From Paramacrobiotus richtersi (lineage: Eukaryota; Tardigrada; Eutardigrada; Parachela; Macrobiotidae), in the NCBI GenBank assembly GCA_034698045.1, contig JAQGAU010000033.1, positions 1-53,998 on the forward strand: a stretch of DNA of 53,998 nt. Reading direction: 5' to 3'. The translations under genes and the position numbers were made by a program. How positions within the stretch are numbered: the stretch's first letter is position 1; each line of letters begins with the position of its first letter. A model generated the notes under the pieces. It saw only the letters and a list, made by a program, of their open reading frames with translations, ran no database searches and had not been told where the DNA came from. This document shows, piece by piece, positions 30,279 to 41,539 of this stretch.

Positions 30279-33200
30279 TCAACAACTGAACTGACAAACT
30301 AACCTCGATTCTTTGCCGAAAAACACACGTGCAGCATTCGAGAAAATCCCGGTACCGCGGTAGCCGTTTTGAAGAAAACCATCCGATGGTCCTGCGCCGA
30401 AACATTTGAATAAAAAATTATTATATATAGTTTCTGTCAAAAATACGTAGCGGTGTTATCTGCACGTTTAAAAAATGATGCTACGAAATAACTACAGTAC
30501 ATCTGCTAATAACGTGCGAATTTAAAATCTGACATTTCAAGTCTCCCTTATTTACCATTTCAGCCACTGCACTACGCCGATCGCAATGGTTTTAAGAACA
30601 CAATAACTGTGCGAGTATAATTCGTTTCAGAAAATGAATAATTTACTGCAATAACCGCAACAGAAAGCATTAAACTTGACAGACATTCACTCGGAATTAA
30701 AAATCGATAAAAGTATGCAAAAAGGAAACACAATAGTTTTCTTTTACCAGAGAAAAAATGATAAAAATAGTTGCTGCATTACGAAAAACATTAATAAAAC
30801 TTGAACAAGAGTCAGGAAAATTGTAACGAAAAAAACTAGCAACTGCGCAAAAATCCATCAGCGAGTCTTAAACCGGAAATCTCACCTTGACGATCACTAG
30901 ATTCCGGTGAATCATGTCCCCGCGGCAGACTAGCTGCCGAATTGCTGTCGCTGGGGATATACTCCAGAATATCATCCCAAAACTGTGCGTGAATATCCAA
31001 CAGTTTGCCCATGATCATCTGCTGATGGAAGCTCTCGGCCGTGATCAGGGACATGGTCAGCTTCTCAACCGGCACCGAAAAGCCCACCAGGGTCGGCGCG
31101 ATGGCCTTGACCAGATTGGACGCCGGCATACGAACCAGGGGATGACGAGCGATCCTAATAATGAGAAACAAATTCATATCAAAATCATATTAAATTCATA
31201 TTAAATTCATATTAAATTCATATTAAATTCATAACAAATTCATAATAAATTCACAATAAATCATATTAAATTCATATTAAATTCATATTAAATTCATAAC
31301 AAATTCATAATAAATTCACAATAAATTCGTAATAAATTCATAATGGTAAATAGATTCCTAAATCGAATAAATAAAACAAATGTTTTGTGTCAAATAACGG
31401 CAATAAAGCAATCAAATACGACAGCAAAAATATTAAAAAAAATAATTGTTCGATAATAAAACCAGGACGCATTAATAAACAATTAAAAAAAAATGATAAA
31501 AATAATTTCAATAAACGTAAACCATCAAACAGGATGAATTCTGTGGAAGGTTCTAACTTGAGAAAATGCCGCATCAGATGTGCCAAAGTTTCCTTATTGG
31601 CCGGAGGAAGCTTGTTGATCAGCCCATAGACATCTTCCATCTTGGAGCCCGCTATTGAACAAATACAAAAAAAGAGATTCAACTGTCGGATGCGTCGGAA
31701 AACGATAAATCTAAGCAGACTTACAAGCACTGTCACTGAACTTATGCCACAAATGGTATGTCAATAGAGGCTCTTTCAGCCCGCTCAGCACATTCTTCAA
31801 CAGGCTACAAGCCACATGAACATCGATATTATCCTAAAACAGATGAAACAAACTGGTAAATTGGGCAACTGTTTTACAATTCTTTTTTTTATATTGTTAA
31901 TTTGACCGTATTTATTTTTCGTTGATAATTTCAATCGTAACTCATCTGTCCGGTTAATTTAACAATTTTACGGAATCGAATTTCGTAAAACGGATACACC
32001 GCTATAATATTAAATTAATAATTCACTAACTTAATATTTATAATTTGGTATAGACGTGACTGCCTCGAATTTCAAGCTAGCTTTTATCACACAAATAAAT
32101 CCCGACTGACCATACGAATCACATAGTTGTTCTTCAGCAACTCCCGTTTCAATTTCTTCACTTGTTCCACCGATCCCGGGATACGATACAGACCCTCTTC
32201 CATTCTTGATTCAATGTGGCGGACGAGCACCACAAAAACAGCCGGGACACGTGGAGAACGTTGCGGGGCCACTTTATTCAGATCAATCTGGAAAAAGCGC
32301 ACATTTGACAAAAACGGTCAACTGCGATACATTACCTAAAAGATACCTGAACAGTATAAAAACAAAACAAAGCTTAAACATTTAAAAGAAAATAGAAAAT
32401 GAAAGCAAATTCGACAAAACTACAAACTGGGAAAAAAAATACAGAAAATAAAACATAGTTAATGCACGAAAGATAACAGAGAAAATGAAAGGAAGTTCCT
32501 CAAAACTAAAATCTAAATAATAACTAAAAACTGGCGAAAAAACTAGAATATAAATAAATCTGGGAAAATTACACAAATTCAAAATAACCTTTTTCGAGCT
32601 TGAAACAGCAAGCCAGTTTATCTCAAGTGATAACAACAAATTTATTTCCCGGATGAAACAAGTTTTTCCACTTTTACTGCAAAATATAACAAAAATTTCT
32701 AAAAATTCCATACAACAAAATTTCACAACACCGCTCACCCATTGGCCACTTGAATGATCGGCATTGGGCCGCTCCTGATCCGACACACAGGTCTCCGTCA
32801 CATATGCCCGACACTCTCCATGCACCGTCAAACGACAGTCGTTACACACCACACCACTCCTGCCGATCCGCACCATTCTCCCACAATGCCCGCACTTGGT
32901 ATCGCTCCACATACGCTTCGGGGAGAAGTTGTGCTGAATGTCCAGTCCGCCTCCCGTGGAACGCGAACGACGCCGGTTCCAAAGGTCACTGCCGGAAGAA
33001 CCCGGAGCGTCGCCCGCCGCCGCGTCCACCACGGTGCCGCGGGGGTGGAGGATGTGGTCCGGGATGAAGAGCATCCCATCGGCCACTGTTGATGGAAATC
33101 AAACGATTCGGGTTCGAATCAATCAAAATCAAACAACTTTATTTTTCTTATTAATTTCACTGCAGTAGCCAAAGCCTTAGTACAGGCAATTACAACAGAA

Positions 33201-36200
33201 CGATTAAGGGTGGGTCTCGATTTCGAAGCGAATCTCGATACGGTACGGAGGCGTGGCTAAACGAAGATACGGTTAATACGGATTCGCGAAGCCACCTCAT
33301 GAGGTGGTTACGGCGCCGTACCTTTCGTTTAGCCACGCCCGCGTACCGTATCGAGATTCGCTTCGAAATCGAGACCCACCCTAAGTCCTGATGACTGGCT
33401 ATTGGGAATTTTTGGATTTTTAATTTTATAATTTTTTAGTATAATTTTATAAATTTTTCAATTTTATTAAATTTTTTTGGTTGATTTTCTCTTCTCTTGG
33501 TTGATTATAATCCTGATGGCTGGCTACTGGAAATGTTTGGATTTTTAATTATCTAATTTTTTTAATTTTTATGATTTGTAATGGTATAATTTTTATAATT
33601 TTTTGGTTGATTTTCTTTTCTTTTGGTTGATTATTAAACGACACGGATGATGGATGATGCTGGTCTTACGGATTTTTTCGTTTCTATCATTCTAACCTAA
33701 TACTGTACATATGCAAATATGAAACAAGCTAGCATTATCAAAAGTTGAAAAAATCAGTAAATATTCTAATCTTCCAAAAAAACATCAAAATTAACATAAA
33801 GGTCAACCGAATCGTAAGTACCAGTTACCTAGCTTCCCACTGCTACGGCGCGTCGGCAGTCCGTTCTTCTCATCACTAACACGTGGAGCACTCTGACTGC
33901 GACGTTCCGACGCACCGGATCGTCGCGGATGCGTGGACAAGGAGGCCCGGGCCATGACGGGATCGCCGTTGTCCGGGATGTGGACGCGGGTCTCCGAGAC
34001 AATCTCCACATCCCCGTTTCTTTGTTCCTAAACCGATACGAACTGTACCATCATGGCCTGATAAAGAACGTTCATGTCTTCCTTTTCGAATATTTTCATT
34101 CTATTTTAGTTTGATATGAAGGTTCAGACTGCTTCTATTTCAAGCAATTTTGCTATGAATTTTTATAGGTTTTATTTACTCTAATGACTTTCTCCCTTAT
34201 AACAGTAACACACTTTCCTGTTTATTTTTATTTCGCAGTTTTTCGACAAGTTTGTAGATTTTTCATTTCTACAGTAAAAAAGAAGTCTAACGAAATCTAT
34301 ATCTGGTGAAAATAAGGTATTTCGATTATTTTGTTAGCTTTTCAACCACTTTCACGCCTTTTCCAAATATCTCAAACGAGGGTCGTACACTACGATTTGC
34401 ACGAGATTTATGTAATGCACAACTCGCATTTCACTCCAGCTGACACTCAAATAAGTTATAAAATAATCTAAAGTTGCTTACAAATTTCACAAAAATTTCC
34501 TAAAAAAGTTGATGATTTGAACGGAATCGTGAAAACTATAAAAATAACCGCGTCACAGTACCAAAGCAGTCAGTTCTATCTTGTCCATCAATCGGCACTT
34601 CCATGATACAAACTACACAGTACGCTTTATTTTTTGTGGAAACATGTTTTTTTCTCTACGTACTGTATAACATAACGAAATTGACCGACACTTACAAAAA
34701 ATCGAGTGACTTTGTTCATTTCCCCGGCGCTTGTCTTGATATCCATTTCCTCCTCGTCGCACAGAACCTCATCATCGCTGCGATCAAAAGATATCCGACC
34801 GGCATCAATGTCCTCCGACTTGCGGATTCCAGTCCTAAACAATTTTTCACATTTTGTCTTGGAACGTTTTTTCCTTTCAGAACTTTTTAAAAATTGTTAT
34901 ATAAAAAACAAGATTTTTAAGCATACATATTTTCATGTCTTTTTTCATTTCAGAATTTTTCAGAAATTTAAGCACATTCTTGTCTTTTTTCATTTCAGAC
35001 ATTTTTGAAAACTGCTTTATAAAATAAACAACATTTTTAAAGCAGATTTTCATGTCTTTTTTCATTTCAGAATTTTTTAAAAATTGCTATATAAAAAAAC
35101 ATTTTTAAGAACATTTTGAATGTCTTTTTTTTAATTTCAGAAATTCTTAAAAATTGTTGAATAAAAAAGAACAAAATTGTTTAAGAATATTTTCATAACA
35201 AATGGCTAAAAATGGTCTTTTTAAATCGGAAAACATCAAACCAACCAAACTCGGCTGGTGCCCACAGCACCGCGCTCCATCTCATCCACGGAGCGGAATA
35301 AGTGCTGTCGCTCTTCATCCGTGATCATACCACTCTGCAGAATTCCCCGGAATTTCTCCATTAAGCGCTCCAGAAGACGGGAGCGATCTTCAGCCTCCAT
35401 ACGGCGATCCATCTCGTTTTGCAGCTGAATGCTGTAAAATTCAATAAAAATAATTTCTTCACGTACTCCGAACTGAATTCACACATTTTCACAAAAAAAA
35501 TTACTACATAAATTCCTCATGAATTAATTGATCCAGGCATAATAACCCTAAAAAATTAGCTAAACTTAAATAATGCAAAAATTAATATAAATAAACAGAC
35601 GTTAACATCATTTCAGATATCAAGTAAAAACGATATTCGGAAAATGACAAGAAATTTTATTAAAATGTTTTATACATTCATTTAATGGCTATTTTTTTCG
35701 ATTGTTCATCGGCATTTTCAGTGATGAAAAATGAAAACTTACCGAATATTTTTGATGATGCCCTGTGCTCTGCCACCTTGATGTTCTGCATCAGCGACGA
35801 CTTTCTCATGGCGTCGAGCCTCGTGTTCGGCCACCGACCACCGATGTCGGACGTGGTTCTCTGTATGGTTAACCATCTCCTTGAACATCTCTTCTGCAAG
35901 AAAAGATCAAATTTGCCACGCTGAGCGCAGAAAACCTTCGACCGCGAAGGAATAAACAAAAAGCCAAAGGTAGCGTTACGAGCTGCTAGCAGGGGGAAAT
36001 ATCGCTCTGAAACATGCTTTACCCGCCCATTTGTGATATGTTCGTGACGCTACGGAACGAACCTCAAGTCACATGCTTTGGCGTTCATTTTTGTAATATT
36101 CCCCAGCTTTTAAGGGATGGCGTTTGTTTCAGAGATGCGGAACCGTTTATAAAATTACCTGTCTCTATGCATTCTTCAATCATTGTGTGATAACCCCGCT

Positions 36201-36282
36201 GTATGCGAAGATACTGGTCCAGGAGATCAGCGAACTCCGAGTCCGTGGAATCCATCGAGTCGATGGGGCTGTCTCCGTCCAT
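30279..36282 (-). CDS. RACGAP1: centralspindlin Rho GTPase-activating protein
   Basis: Eleven minus-strand exons: 36282-36159, 35893-35743, 35431-35251, 34818-34696, 34027-33829, 33085-32739, 32287-32111, 31833-31725, 31651-31558, 31154-30886 and 30391-30279. They give about 628 aa (human about 632). The order fits the family: an N-terminal coiled coil (DLLDQYLRIQRGYHTMIEEC onward) that binds the kinesin MKLP1, an acidic segment (AGRISFDRSDDE), a C1 domain at about residues 311-358 (CGHCGRMVRIG, CNDCRLTVHGEC), then a RhoGAP domain with the arginine finger in EEGLYRIPGS, KNVLSGLKEPLLTYHL and SNLVKAIAPTLVGFS. The protein acts at the spindle midzone and cleavage furrow in cytokinesis. Weak points are the exon 3-4 junction (donor GTTTGG, and an acceptor chosen to keep frame) and the last exon, where a donor-like GTTAGT leaves room for another end. 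Its 5' end lies 481 bp from the WD40 gene on the same strand. Confidence 0.92.
30562..30576 (-). repeat. A-box-like repeat core
   Basis: Minus strand reads GCGTAGTGCAGTGGCT, in the last intron of RACGAP1. Confidence 0.65.
31175..31345. repeat. tandem 11-bp repeat (TTCATATTAAA)
   Basis: About fifteen copies of TTCATATTAAA and its variants TTCATAACAAA and TTCATAATAAA, in two blocks of a higher-order repeat, within RACGAP1 intron 9. Confidence 0.95.
33163..33415. repeat. interspersed repeat, occupied copy
   Basis: The same repeat as 18525-18620, split after CGATTAA by the MITE at 33208-33381 and resuming GTCCTGATGACTGGCTATTG. It lies in RACGAP1 intron 5. Confidence 0.85.
33208..33381. mobile_element. 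174-bp MITE, PIF/Harbinger-like
   Basis: Inverted repeats of about 55 bp start GGGTGGGTCTCGATTTCGAA at both ends and include CGAATCTCGATACGGTACG and GGCGTGGCTAAACGA, with a short centre containing CCACCTCATGAGGTGG. TAA stands on each side (33205-33207 and 33382-33384). The uninterrupted sister repeat at 18525 has a single TTAAGTCC, so the 3-bp TAA duplication is directly shown. A 3-bp TWA target duplication and GG-starting ends are typical of the PIF/Harbinger superfamily. It is non-coding and needs a transposase from elsewhere. The near-identity of the arms suggests a young insertion. Confidence 0.9.
34870..35190. repeat. tandem units carrying TCTTTTTTCATTTCAG
   Basis: At least four units of 70-115 bp. 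Each contains CATGTCTTTTTTCATTTCAG and AAATTGCTATATAAAA-like text. On the plus strand each unit looks like a 3' splice site, but the surrounding gene (RACGAP1, intron 3) is on the minus strand. Confidence 0.85.
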
Positions 36283-36763
36283 CGCGGTTTATTAACCTGC
36301 ACCACGATTTATTTTAAAAAACAATAAACCCGGAAATTGAAAAGTTAAAAACTGGAAACACAGGTGTCAGTAAACAGAGCATGCACCAAAAAACTGAAAA
36401 GCTAAAAATTTTCAGAACCACATTTCGTTGGACGAATTAATGAAATTTATTGCATGATTGAGAACGTGCAGAGCAGGAAAAAGCTCGTACCAGAGCCGAG
36501 CCGCTGACCATCCGCGCTGTAAAGCGATAACTGCCGCTGAGGGCGTGGCTTGCTGATGGAAACTCACTCCGCTGCCACGCGGTGGCAAATGCAATAACGC
36601 CGTTTCCGATTTGATGACCTTTGTTATTCGTTGTTCTTGTAGTTCTACACCCGTTTAATTTTCTTGACATACACTTTGCAACACAAAATGCGCGAACCAC
36701 AACACCGCCCAGACCAACAATTCGAACTAATTAAACAGTAAATCTGCTTATTTATCATCTATA

Positions 36764-39666
36764 TCACAGCAGCGAAGAATGATAAAACATCACAGTATCA
36801 TCCCTTGATCCAACGGCAAACACCGGCATCCGTGGATTCACGTACAACCGCATGCCAAAAGTCACCGGCGTATCCCTGAGATTCTCCCTCACGTAGATTG
36901 TGGACGGGTGGTGAAGCCTGTGGATCACCTCCGACGAGGGCGGTAGTCCCCGAATTTCCACCGTGTCCATTCCTTCGGATAGTGGCGAACTCTGGTGACC
37001 GATTAGGACGCAGTCTTCCCTCGCCTGAAAACGGATGTAATTGCTACAAAATTGTCGCTGTAATTTTATAATTTAATTACAATTTATTACAATGTGTTAC
37101 AATTTATTACAATTTAATGACAATTTAATTACCATTTAATTACCATTTATTACAGTCTTTTAGCCTTTTACAATTTAATTACAATTTATTACAGTTTATC
37201 ACCATTTATTACCAATTATGACAAGTTATTACAAGTGACTATGACTTATTACAAGGAATTACAATTTATTACAATTTATTAGAATTTATCAGAATTTATT
37301 AGAATTTAATCACAAATTAATTACAATTTATTACAATTTACTACAATTTTAATTCGATAACATTAATTGATTATCACTGTTAATTCAATATTTAATGCTA
37401 GTTTCATGCCTTTGTGAGCTTCAGGTCTGCTCACTCAACTACGACAGCATAACTTAGTTAATCTTATTATTTTAGTAATTATGCTACAAGAATCCAGATG
37501 AATATTTTATTAAAAACAGATTAAAAATAAATCAAAGAAAGCTGAAAAATCAGTCAAAAAAAACAGAGAAAAATCAAACAAAAAATGACATCAAAAGGTA
37601 GAAACATCAAGCACTTAATGCATATTGCAATATTAATTTTTAATTAATTTCCAAAAAAGAAAATGATGTTACTTATCGTTGCCGAAAGCGAAGTCTTGAG
37701 AAAATTTCAAGCGTACCGATAAAAAATAAGAAATCATTTTCTGCAAAGCTTGAATAACAGTAAAAAGTGTACTCTTTCCGTTTTTACCCCAAACAGCTTC
37801 ACATCAAAGAGATCCAGATGCGTCGAGAAGATCTGATGGAACGCCGCGGGTGTCGCATACCCCGGGTCCGACAGGAGCACTCCATTTTCCCAGTGCACCA
37901 GGAGGCGGTTACCTCGCTGATTATACGCCGCCGAGAAGGTGTCCGGCCCCCGCTGTTGAAAAAAGTGGAAACTGTGACTGGAAATGCTGCCGGAGGGGCG
38001 GCCAGTGCTGCGGAGATCCCCGATGACCAACTGCCGACCCCACGACGAACACACGCAGAACTCATGGGGTTTGACCGGGTTGCGGTCCAGGGATGTGACG
38101 CTCTGGCAGTCGGCGGTAATGACCTGCACGTGGCCCATTTTTATTAAGTGTTGAGTTCTTCGGTCCCGGATGTATAGGCGTCCTGAAAAGAAGCGTATTC
38201 TGGTGTTTGATGTTGAGAGAAATGCGTGAAACAGAAGCAGTTGTTTTTGTCTGTCTAGAACGGTACCGCCCGCGGGCGTACAAACGCGGTAAGAACAGAA
38301 TAAAATCTCCGGCATCGAAAATTTCAATCATTTGTGATAGTTCCACAATGCCAAAAAGTTTTTCAATTTTTTATACTCATATGTCTTTTGGAGGAGGTGC
38401 TAACGTTAAGAACTTTTCTAGGGCGCTCAGTAATCAGAAGCCACCACACTACGAATTTTCTGCTTGCATGATTTACAAAACAAACCACTGTCGAATCGTA
38501 GCGCGTGAAATATTTTCAAAATACGCAGTAATAATTCCACGCAATAATAATGAAGACGTTGGTGGATAAAGCTTACCAGCAACAAAATTCTAAATAAACT
38601 CATTAGTCTGTTATATCATGTTGTGAAAATGCTTGAAAATGTTAGAAAAATGTGAGAAATGGCACAGCACACAACGGTAATGCGCACCCGCCTGCGAGGG
38701 TGTGACGCAATCACAGACGACAGAACAAACCGCTCCGGCGCAAACAAAGGTCCCGGAATCATAATATCACTTCCACAAAAAGAAAAACCAACAAAAATTA
38801 TCTTCCACTCTTGTTCTAGCTTTTGTTTGTCTTTTTGTCCAGGTACTAACATTAGGAATTTATACTTCGGAATTATACATGAAGCCACCATACTACGCAT
38901 TTTCCTAAACGAGCGGTTTACACACCACACTCATCAAGCATTTTCCAAAACGCATAACCATTCAGCGTAACAATTAAGTCACGTGGATGAAGCTCACTAG
39001 CCACAAAACATAAACAAGCAAAATTAAAAACATCTAAACAATGTATCACAAACGTTTTTCGAATTATTCCTCGTAAAAACGAAACCTATGACTTGCCGCA
39101 ATTCCAGCCGCCCAGAGCAGCCGAATTCATCGTTCCCAAGTAAATGAACAATTTCTACAGATTGAAGACACTGAAAACCCGTTCCCAGCCTTACCTTTAT
39201 CATCAGCAATGAGCACTTCATTCGGACACTCATTCAACACCGCCACCGCGTCCACCGCATCCAGACATTCGACCAACTCCACGAGATACGTGTACGCCTC
39301 CTCCACCCCCACAATCCCCAGGAAGCACGTCTCCCGGTCCCAAACAACAGCGTAATCCTCCACGCACCGCATATGGAAGCGATTCTTCAGGGGATACGGA
39401 CAGTGGGATAACAATCTCCCGCGTTGCCAGTCCCAGAACTCGACATGGAACTGCTGGTGGGACGTCCCCCGACAGACCAACAACTCCCCGTTGGGGCTGA
39501 AATCCGCGCCCCAGTTGGCGGAACCGGGGAGTTTTTGACCCAGGCGGGTGTGGCGGTAGCATTGTTTGGAGTGGAGGTGGCGGTGGATGGTGGTTGGCGG
39601 GGTTTGGGGGGTGAGTTCGCGGTGGAGGAGGAGGGTAGGGATGTTGGGGGAGGGGAGATCTTCCAT
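36764..39666 (-). CDS. WD40-like beta-propeller protein, family unresolved
   Basis: Three minus-strand exons agree in phase: 39666-39195, 38182-37788 and 37024-36764, predicted 375 aa. The text has the rhythm of WD40 blades: GADFSPNGELLVCRG then EFWDWQRGRLL, YAVVWDRETCFLGIV, VLIADDKGRLYIRDRRTQ, and SLDRNPVKPHEFCVCSSWG followed by QLVIGDLRS. The C-terminus reads FGMRLYVNPRMPVFAVGSRDDTVMFY. The N-terminal 40 residues are Pro/His-rich. The 'NP..P..F...' then 'DLR' pattern recalls DDB1-CUL4 substrate receptors such as DDB2 or DCAFs, but that is only a resemblance. There is no signal peptide or membrane segment. Intron 1 (1 kb) contains two A-box-like repeat units and intron 2 an 11-bp tandem array. 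The start lies about 1.9 kb from the divergent glucose transporter start. Confidence 0.72.
37060..37355. repeat. tandem 11-bp repeat (ACAATTTATTA)
   Basis: More than twenty imperfect copies of ACAATTTATTA in the last intron of the WD40-like gene. The 11-bp period is the same as in RACGAP1 intron 9, with a different sequence. Confidence 0.95.
38370..39010 (-). repeat. two A-box-like repeat units, minus orientation
   Basis: Minus-strand cores TCGTAGTGTGGTGGCTT (38454-38438) and GCGTAGTATGGTGGCTT (38898-38882), 444 bp apart. Their flanks also match (GTGCTAACGTTAAGAA and GTACTAACATTAGGAA; ATTTTC after each core on the plus strand). They lie in WD40-gene intron 1. Confidence 0.75.
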
Positions 39667-41539
39667 AAAAGGAAGATGGGAAAATCAGGATGTGCGAAGT
39701 TCTGGGACGTTTTTCGAAAGAAATACGTTATTTCAAACTTGATTGGAATGGTACCGACTCATTTACTAACCTTAAAGTAAAATCTATCGTTGGTTTTGCG
39801 AAAAATTCCGTGGCTGAAAGAAATTGTGGAAGATTTCGTGTGAAAATGAAAACCAAAACAGGGAAAATTGCGTAATAACCACGGTTCCAGCACGTTATGA
39901 ATGTGGCAGCCGGCCGAGGTGGTGGCTGTTATCAATGAGTTTTGGCGGATTTTTAGAAACATGCACACTACAAGTTACAACCTACCGGAAATGGAGACTG
40001 TTTTCTTGCTGCGTTCCTTATTAAATTTTTTACGATTTGTTTGATTTATTACGGCTTAATTGGAATTTTAAATGTCCCGAAAAAATTGAGGTTAAATTAG
40101 GAAATTAAATTTAGGCTTTACTTGGATTACTTACTGCACGAAAATCGGTACAGCTCTAGCTTAACTAACATGCCAGTTTTTTAAAAATGCGGCTGTTTAA
40201 GCTGTCAGGTTTGCATCACCATGTCGCCCGTACACTTCAGCGGCCGTAAAAATCGGCAGTTATTTAAAGTTCGTCCCGCTAAGCGCTTTTAGGCGGGGAT
40301 TCTTCGTGATGACTACTTGTATATTTTGTCTATACTTGTACCGTGCATGCCGGCATAAATATGGTAACGTAATATGCAAAGAAATGGACACACGCGTTAC
40401 TGAACTACGGTAGCAGTTGTACGGGTTTGTTTTCTGGCTTTACAACTGCGTCGTGGTTGTTGACTCGACCGGATTGTATATCACGCAGATGAATCACAGA
40501 TATCGATATTACTACCCAGTAAACATATCTTGGATAATGTTATTTGTTTATTCATCCCGGAAGACTTATTATGGCAGTCCATAAACTGATCCACATGATG
40601 TCCAGTTAATCGTATACGTGCGTCACTTCCGGCATGCAATCGGAAGCCGGTTACAATGGAAAATATTTACCTGTATTGCTTGTTTCTGGTACGTAACTGA
40701 ATGCATTTCAATCGACAATAAAACCAATTTCAAAAATATTTACTCTAATATTTTTGCAAAATATAAATTACGTAATAATTATATAATAAATTACGTATAA
40801 TTAACACCAAAACGTGAACGTTTTCAGCATATTTATATAAGTAAATATTCTATATTGTTACATTAGAAATACACTAATAAACGCGCGCTTTTGATAAATA
40901 ACTGAATTAAATGTTTTTTTTATATAAATAACTAGTACAAAATATTATAACATTATGTGAAATATCATATAAAGAAATGCGTGCTTATGATAAATAAATG
41001 AGCGAAATGTATTTTGCATAAATAAATAATAGAAAATAACAGATGTGAAGTATAATAAAAATAATGTGTTAGGAAATTCGTGTTTATGACAAATAAAATT
41101 GGACCAGTAAACGAATTGCATTTTTTACATGTATGCGACTGAAAACATTCGGTTCAGAAACTGTCATTTGACAAAAGCACATGCAGTAATGCTGCAAAAT
41201 CTTGACTTCAATTATCAGCCAAAGAAACCGCAAAAACGGAACAGCTGCAATTTAAATAATCAGCTTAATGGTCAAACCGGAAACTGCCGCGGGAAGTGTT
41301 GCCACTCAACCGGAAGTTGTCCCTTTGCACTCGGTACACAGCAGATTTGCTGTAATACAAAATCAACAAAAATGTCCCAATATTTTCCAAATTATTGCTA
41401 TAACAATGACTTTTTCTAACCGAAGGTGCTGCTCCCGCAAAAAACAACTGCGCTAAACGTTTTCAATGCACGTAGAAACATCTAGTAATAAAATCCCGTA
41501 AACATCGTCGTTGGTGTCATCATCCAAAAAATCAATAAA
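39667..41539. promoter_or_regulatory. shared upstream region of two divergent genes
   Basis: Separates the WD40-like gene (minus) from the glucose transporter (plus). It contains a repeat-core remnant near 40397 (minus, ACCGTAGTTCAGTAACG), a tandem array at 40870-41130 and otherwise AT-rich sequence. No coding segment or clear core promoter element is visible. Confidence 0.4.
40870..41130. repeat. three tandem units of about 110 bp
   Basis: Units begin AAACGCGCGCTTTTGATAAA, AAATGCGTGCTTATGATAAA and AAATTCGTGTTTATGACAAA, each followed by TAAATGAGCGAAATG- or AATTAAATGTTTT-like text and ATAAATAA. Confidence 0.8.

Noticed and set aside
32750-33092. Plus-strand frames of 105-112 codons opposite RACGAP1 exon 6
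   Set aside because: They are antisense shadows of the GC-rich C1-domain exon, whose minus-strand product is clearly recognisable.
33085-33130. GGTTCGAATCAAT as a tRNA T-loop
   Set aside because: It lies at the end of RACGAP1 intron 5, next to the acceptor on the minus strand, with no stem partners or A box at the right distance.
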